Source of the DNA: Fimbriiglobus sp.
Lineage (GTDB): Bacteria; Planctomycetota; Planctomycetia; Gemmatales; Gemmataceae
DNA length: 10,861 bases
NCBI GenBank assembly: GCA_025352585.1
Contig: JANXTD010000636.1
Location: forward strand, 1 to 10,861
Direction: 5' to 3'
The notes under the pieces are model-generated. The model saw only the letters and a list, made by a program, of their open reading frames with translations, did no database searches and was not told the DNA's origin. The position numbers and the translations under genes were made by a program. This document shows, piece by piece, positions 7,782 to 10,861 of this stretch (position 1 is the stretch's first letter; each line of letters starts with the position of its first letter).

Positions 7782-9878
7782 TCATGAGGCGGTCTGAAAT
7801 ACCAGTGTGACTGAGTCCGGCTGTGCGGTCGGCAACGTCTTGAGTAGCCCCGCGGATTTAAGCGCAGGCCAGAGTGTAGACATCTGGTAGCTGGGGAGCT
7901 CTTCGCTGGTGAACGTCACCGTGACCGCGACCACGCTGTCGGAAACTTTGACAGCCTCACAGGCTGGTCTGTTCCAACTGCCGACACAGCGGGTCAACAG
8001 CAAGATCATGACCGCCAACAACTCCCCTTTGCGGCCACGAACCTTGAGAGTGGACAACTCGTTCGGGAACGCGATCAGGCCCTCCAATTTGTCGCCGAGA
8101 TCGCTGGGCACCTCGACCCCCGCGTCTCCCCTCCGATTGAGCTTCTGATCCTGTGCGGCCACGGCGACGACAAAGGCCGCGCGGCAGACCTCCGCGAGGG
8201 ACACAGTCTCGTTGCCGTACCGCGGGCCGCGGGCACCGTCGATGACGTCAGACTTGACCTGTTGGAGGTACAGGTTGAGTGGGTGAATGATCTGCGTCAG
8301 GTCTCGCTCCCGTTCAGGCTCCCAGATGAGAACCTTCCAACTGTCCAGCAGTTGGCACGCCCGGTCCACGATGGGCGTCAGTGGCCGCTCGGCCAGGGCC
8401 AGCGAGACATCGACCGTCACGCCGTCGCCCGCGAGGAACCAACTCCGTAGCGTCTTGACCGCATCCTTCTCGACGACTTCGTGCCACGTCCCGGCGAAAT
8501 CCGCAGGCAATAGGCCGAGCTTCGAGACGACGGCCAGGCGACACTCTCGGGAGGGAGGCAGAGGAACGGGGTTCAATTGGTCGAGGCTTGTGAGCAGCGC
8601 GTGCCGCGACTCGACGCTATCGCGCGCCGACAGGGCTACGACTATCAGCCGGACATCGCCCGGCAGTGGCAGTTCGCCGTCTGGCTTGACGGGGTCGAAG
8701 TCGTAAACGTCTTTGTCGATGCCGCAGTGCCAGGGCAGGATTTCTTCCGCGAGTGCCATACGGACTCGCGGTAACTTGTCGGCAGCCGCGACGACGAGCA
8801 CCACGCCTCGCTCAAGTGGCCGAGGAGAGTCTGAAAAGACTTCCGGGGGCGAAGCCGTCCCCGATCCGGCCCCCTTGACGATCGCCGTTACGTGCGTGGG
8901 TTCGCCCGCCCGGTAGTCCGGTTCCAGTGCCGCCTTGAAGTACACGGCCAGCGAAGTTTGACTCGGCGGCAGGTACTTCTTGTGCAGTTTAACGCGGTAC
9001 TGGCACGCCGCCCGCAAGGAACCGGGGGGCATGACGGCGGCGGCGCGGCGGTGCAGATCGAAGAACTGCTCGTGCCGGGCCGGCTGCCACTTCGAGGGGT
9101 ACAGCGTCAGGAGCAAGTGTTCCGCCAGGAACGCCTCGCGGCCGGCCATGCACAAGTCCATGTACGGCTGGAGTGCGAGAACCGCAGGATTCTCGCCTTC
9201 GGCTGCGGGCGGGGGCATCCCCGAGGCCAACTGCTCACACTGCTGGAAATTCCGCAACGAGCGGACGACCAGTTGGTCCACCTGCTTGGCGGTGAACTTC
9301 TCGTTCTCCGCACCCGACATCGCCGCGAGTCGTGACTCGCAGACGCAGTCGAGTTGTGAGTCCAAAAGGCCGCGAAACTCGGCGTCCGTCCGTCGCTCAC
9401 GCTGCCACTGTTCGAGATACCAGTAGGCGGCGCGCACGTACTTGTACGCCCGGCCGATCGCGTCGATAGCCTCCGCTTTGTGCGCCTGGGCGTCCGAGCG
9501 CGGCTGGACGAAGAACCGATCGCCGGCCTCGTCGTAGAGTCCTCTCAACTTTCGGTAAAACAGCCGATCCGAATCGATCGAGCTTGAGGCCAATCGCTCC
9601 AGTCCGTAGGCCGCCTGGGCGAGTCGGCCCAAGCTCTCGCGCCAGTATTGGCACGTCGTCAGATTATGTACGAATTCCTTCTGGAGGCCACGACGGTAAC
9701 GCTTCGTTAACAGCCGAAGGCGACCGGCGTAGCAGTAGACCGTCAACTGCTCGTTTGCCGAGAGAGCCCTCAAGTCGGTGCCCTCGACGGTGGCCGTCAG
9801 GCGCTTTTTGAGGCTTAGCTTACCCCGGTTGTTTGTGGAAGCTTTCGGGTCGATTTCGGTCACAGTTTCCGGTGACAT
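7782..9878 (-). CDS. Uncharacterised multidomain protein; possible degenerate receiver-like and histidine-kinase-like segments
   Basis: This is a 698-residue protein, first gene of the two-gene minus-strand unit. The start is uncertain: ATG at 9878 is chosen, but a TTG at 9947, preceded by a GAGGA sequence at very short spacing, would add 23 residues. Residues about 35-330 look largely alpha-helical, rich in Tyr, Leu and Arg, possibly TPR-like. Residues about 357-480 alternate hydrophobic strands (VVLVVAAA, LIVVALS, RLAVVSKL, HEVVEKDA) with helices, as in a receiver or Rossmann fold. The paired acidic residues of an active receiver are absent. Residues about 510-698 read like a kinase core: an IIHPLNLYL helix near 530, a VSLAEVCRAAF helix, a GELLAVMILLLTRC segment where an N-box would sit, and a final strand. 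The Asn of the N-box and the Gly-rich ATP lid motifs are not visible. There is no signal peptide or clear membrane helix. The gene itself is well supported by length and codon bias; the domain calls are weak. Confidence 0.85.
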   Translation of the reverse strand: MSPETVTEIDPKASTNNRGKLSLKKRLTATVEGTDLRALSANEQLTVYCYAGRLRLLTKRYRRGLQKEFVHNLTTCQYWRESLGRLAQAAYGLERLASSSIDSDRLFYRKLRGLYDEAGDRFFVQPRSDAQAHKAEAIDAIGRAYKYVRAAYWYLEQWQRERRTDAEFRGLLDSQLDCVCESRLAAMSGAENEKFTAKQVDQLVVRSLRNFQQCEQLASGMPPPAAEGENPAVLALQPYMDLCMAGREAFLAEHLLLTLYPSKWQPARHEQFFDLHRRAAAVMPPGSLRAACQYRVKLHKKYLPPSQTSLAVYFKAALEPDYRAGEPTHVTAIVKGAGSGTASPPEVFSDSPRPLERGVVLVVAAADKLPRVRMALAEEILPWHCGIDKDVYDFDPVKPDGELPLPGDVRLIVVALSARDSVESRHALLTSLDQLNPVPLPPSRECRLAVVSKLGLLPADFAGTWHEVVEKDAVKTLRSWFLAGDGVTVDVSLALAERPLTPIVDRACQLLDSWKVLIWEPERERDLTQIIHPLNLYLQQVKSDVIDGARGPRYGNETVSLAEVCRAAFVVAVAAQDQKLNRRGDAGVEVPSDLGDKLEGLIAFPNELSTLKVRGRKGELLAVMILLLTRCVGSWNRPACEAVKVSDSVVAVTVTFTSEELPSYQMSTLWPALKSAGLLKTLPTAQPDSVTLVFQTAS

Positions 9879-10348
9879 TTTCGTTAGCCCAGGGAGTTCG
9901 CACGGCCCAGACACTTCAAGCAACCTGTGCGCCGAAGATTTCTTCAAATCCTCATCGCGCGAAGGCCTAGTTTAGCGGCACGCCCCAAAAGCGACAGGCC
10001 AGGTACCAATAATGTTCGCCCGCTGGCCGGCTGTGGCCAGGCTTCGCTTGTCTCAGAAAGGGGCGGTGAATTTAGCTACCACACCATTCGTAGACGCGCG
10101 TCGCCGAAGTTCGCCGAAATACGATTGCGGACAGAGCGTCGAGGAATTGCCCGACACAATCGCCAAAAAAGTGACGGGGCGAGGCCCAGCGACGACAGAG
10201 TCAACAGTCGGCCGGCGGATTTCCGACGTCTGGGGCCGGTTCGGTCTGTATCAAGGTTCACTCGGATAGTGTCCCGAGTCGGGAATCCGTCGGTTCGGCT
10301 TGCTCTCGGGTTCCGGGACCGCTCTCGACTCCCGGATAGGAGTACCCG
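9879..10348. other. Non-coding interval upstream of the two-gene unit and the transposase relic
   Basis: About 470 bases hold no gene I can support, though the first 69 would be coding if the upstream TTG start at 9947 is used for the minus-strand gene. It should contain the promoter of that unit. Visible structure includes a 6-bp hairpin (10023-10028 with 10035-10040) and the near-perfect palindrome TCCCGA-G-TCGGGA (10272-10284), which lies 64 bases before the transposase start and could belong to the original left end of the insertion element. An 85-codon frame at 10012-10269 (+) lacks any recognisable content and is not called. Confidence 0.5.
10338..10342 (+). promoter_or_regulatory. Ribosome binding site retained by the transposase relic
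   Basis: AGGAG lies six bases before the ATG at 10349. It shows that the 5' end of the insertion-element gene is preserved even though the rest of the gene is broken. Confidence 0.6.
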
Positions 10349-10634
10349 ATGGCCCGCCCCAGGTCCGAGCTCGTTCTCTCCGGCAACAAGCGTCAGAAGC
10401 TCAACGCCTGGGCAGGTCGGCCCAAGAGCACCCCGCGGTTCGCCCTCCGCGCCCGCACCGTCATGGCCTGTGCCAACGGGCCGGGCGATCGGGAAGTGCC
10501 TGCGCCGCCGCCGGCAGGAGTTCCTCGGGTTCCTCGAGCACGTGGACGCGGCCCTGGTTCGGGAGCCGGGGGTGGCCGTGCACGTCGTGCGGGGCAACTC
10601 CGCGACGCACGAGACGCCGTCGGTGGAGGCGTGA
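10349..10634 (+). pseudogene. IS630-family transposase remnant (internal deletion and frame change)
   Basis: The first 45 or so codons (MARPRSELVLSGNKRQKLNA..., then ALRARTVMACANG) match the N-terminus I know from IS630-type transposases, the helix-turn-helix region. Near 10480 the match jumps, in the +1 frame, to a block near the C-terminal catalytic region: GRAIGKCLRRRRQEFLGFLEH, then VRGNSATHE where intact relatives read close to VMDNYATHK. About 200 codons between the two blocks are missing, removing the first catalytic Asp. The second catalytic Asp is replaced by Gly, and a TGA at 10632-10634 ends the frame early. The element is therefore dead. Terminal inverted repeats were not identified, so its outer limits are unknown. 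Confidence 0.75.
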
Positions 10635-10729
10635 TTGCTGAGACACCGTAGGGTCCGTGTCGCACTTGACAACGAATGCGTCGTGACCGAACCGGGTCGA
10701 GCGGTTTTCCGCGGAGATCACCTAGTGGG

Positions 10730-10861
10730 TCACTTGTCACGGCCTTGGCCATAACCCTTCCACCGTCGCCGGACCGGCCGCCGCGTCTCCGCCCCCGATC
10801 CGCCCACCCCGTGCCGACGCGCTCGCGCGCGGGCCCGCCGCGCCGCCCGCTTGCCGCCCCA
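10730..10861 (-). other. Very GC-rich right edge; possible 3' end of an Arg-rich gene
   Basis: The last 100 or so bases are extremely rich in G and C. Reading the minus strand inward from the edge, one frame is open for 43 codons, ends at TGA (10732-10730), and would encode an Arg/Gly-rich tail ending [13 protein letters not shown]. In sequence of this composition an open frame of that length is expected by chance, so it may be nothing. No start is in the window. Confidence 0.15.

Noticed and set aside
10012-10269. An 85-codon plus-strand frame upstream of the transposase relic
   Set aside because: It has mixed codon use, no recognisable motif and only a weak ribosome site. It is likely chance.
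10076-10672. A 198-codon minus-strand frame across the transposase relic
   Set aside because: It is antisense to the recognisable IS630 remnant, and the peptide is Arg/Ser/Thr-rich without domain features.
10635-10729. Further transposase sequence after the TGA (a frame reading EPGRAVFRGDHLV)
   Set aside because: The resemblance to the IS630 C-terminal tail is too short and vague to call.
1-10861. CRISPR array, tRNA, rRNA or riboswitch
   Set aside because: No regularly spaced direct repeats, and no tRNA cloverleaf or conserved rRNA or riboswitch core, were visible by eye.

Overview
This is a GC-rich bacterial window (roughly 60-68% G+C in genes, with third codon positions nearly all G or C). 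Gemmataceae (Planctomycetota) is the most likely source. I infer this from the very long proteins of unknown function, weak or absent Shine-Dalgarno sites on some genes, and an IS630-type transposase remnant of a kind I associate with that family. No rRNA or tRNA gene or other taxonomic marker is present, so this is inference only.

Layout: 1-184 is non-coding with three hairpins. 185-3739 (-) encodes a 1184-residue predicted lipoprotein of unknown function. 3740-4026 is a divergent promoter region with an AT-rich core. 4027-5502 (+) is a complete DyP-type heme peroxidase with its catalytic residues intact. 5503-5790 (+) is a coding-like stretch with no start codon, in the same frame as the peroxidase but after its stop; it looks like the tail of a lost gene. 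5792-7693 (-) and 7782-9878 (-) form a two-gene unit, the second listed being promoter-proximal. 9879-10348 is non-coding. 10349-10634 (+) is an internally deleted IS630 transposase relic. 10635-10861 has no gene I can support.

The most interesting part is the two-gene unit. The downstream protein (633 aa) ends in a region whose motifs resemble the diadenylate cyclase (DAC/DisA_N) fold, with the Asp-Gly motif kept and the usual Arg-His motif altered. It also carries a possible Cys2-His2 metal site in its middle. The upstream protein (698 aa) has a long helical N-terminal half, an alpha/beta segment that could be a degenerate receiver-like domain, and a C-terminal part that reads like a degenerate histidine-kinase dimerisation plus ATPase module. 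If these resemblances hold, this would be an unusual signalling pair built from apparently inactivated signalling domains; this rests on pattern recognition alone. The peroxidase and the lipoprotein share one regulatory region and could be co-regulated, but nothing in the sequence proves a joint function.
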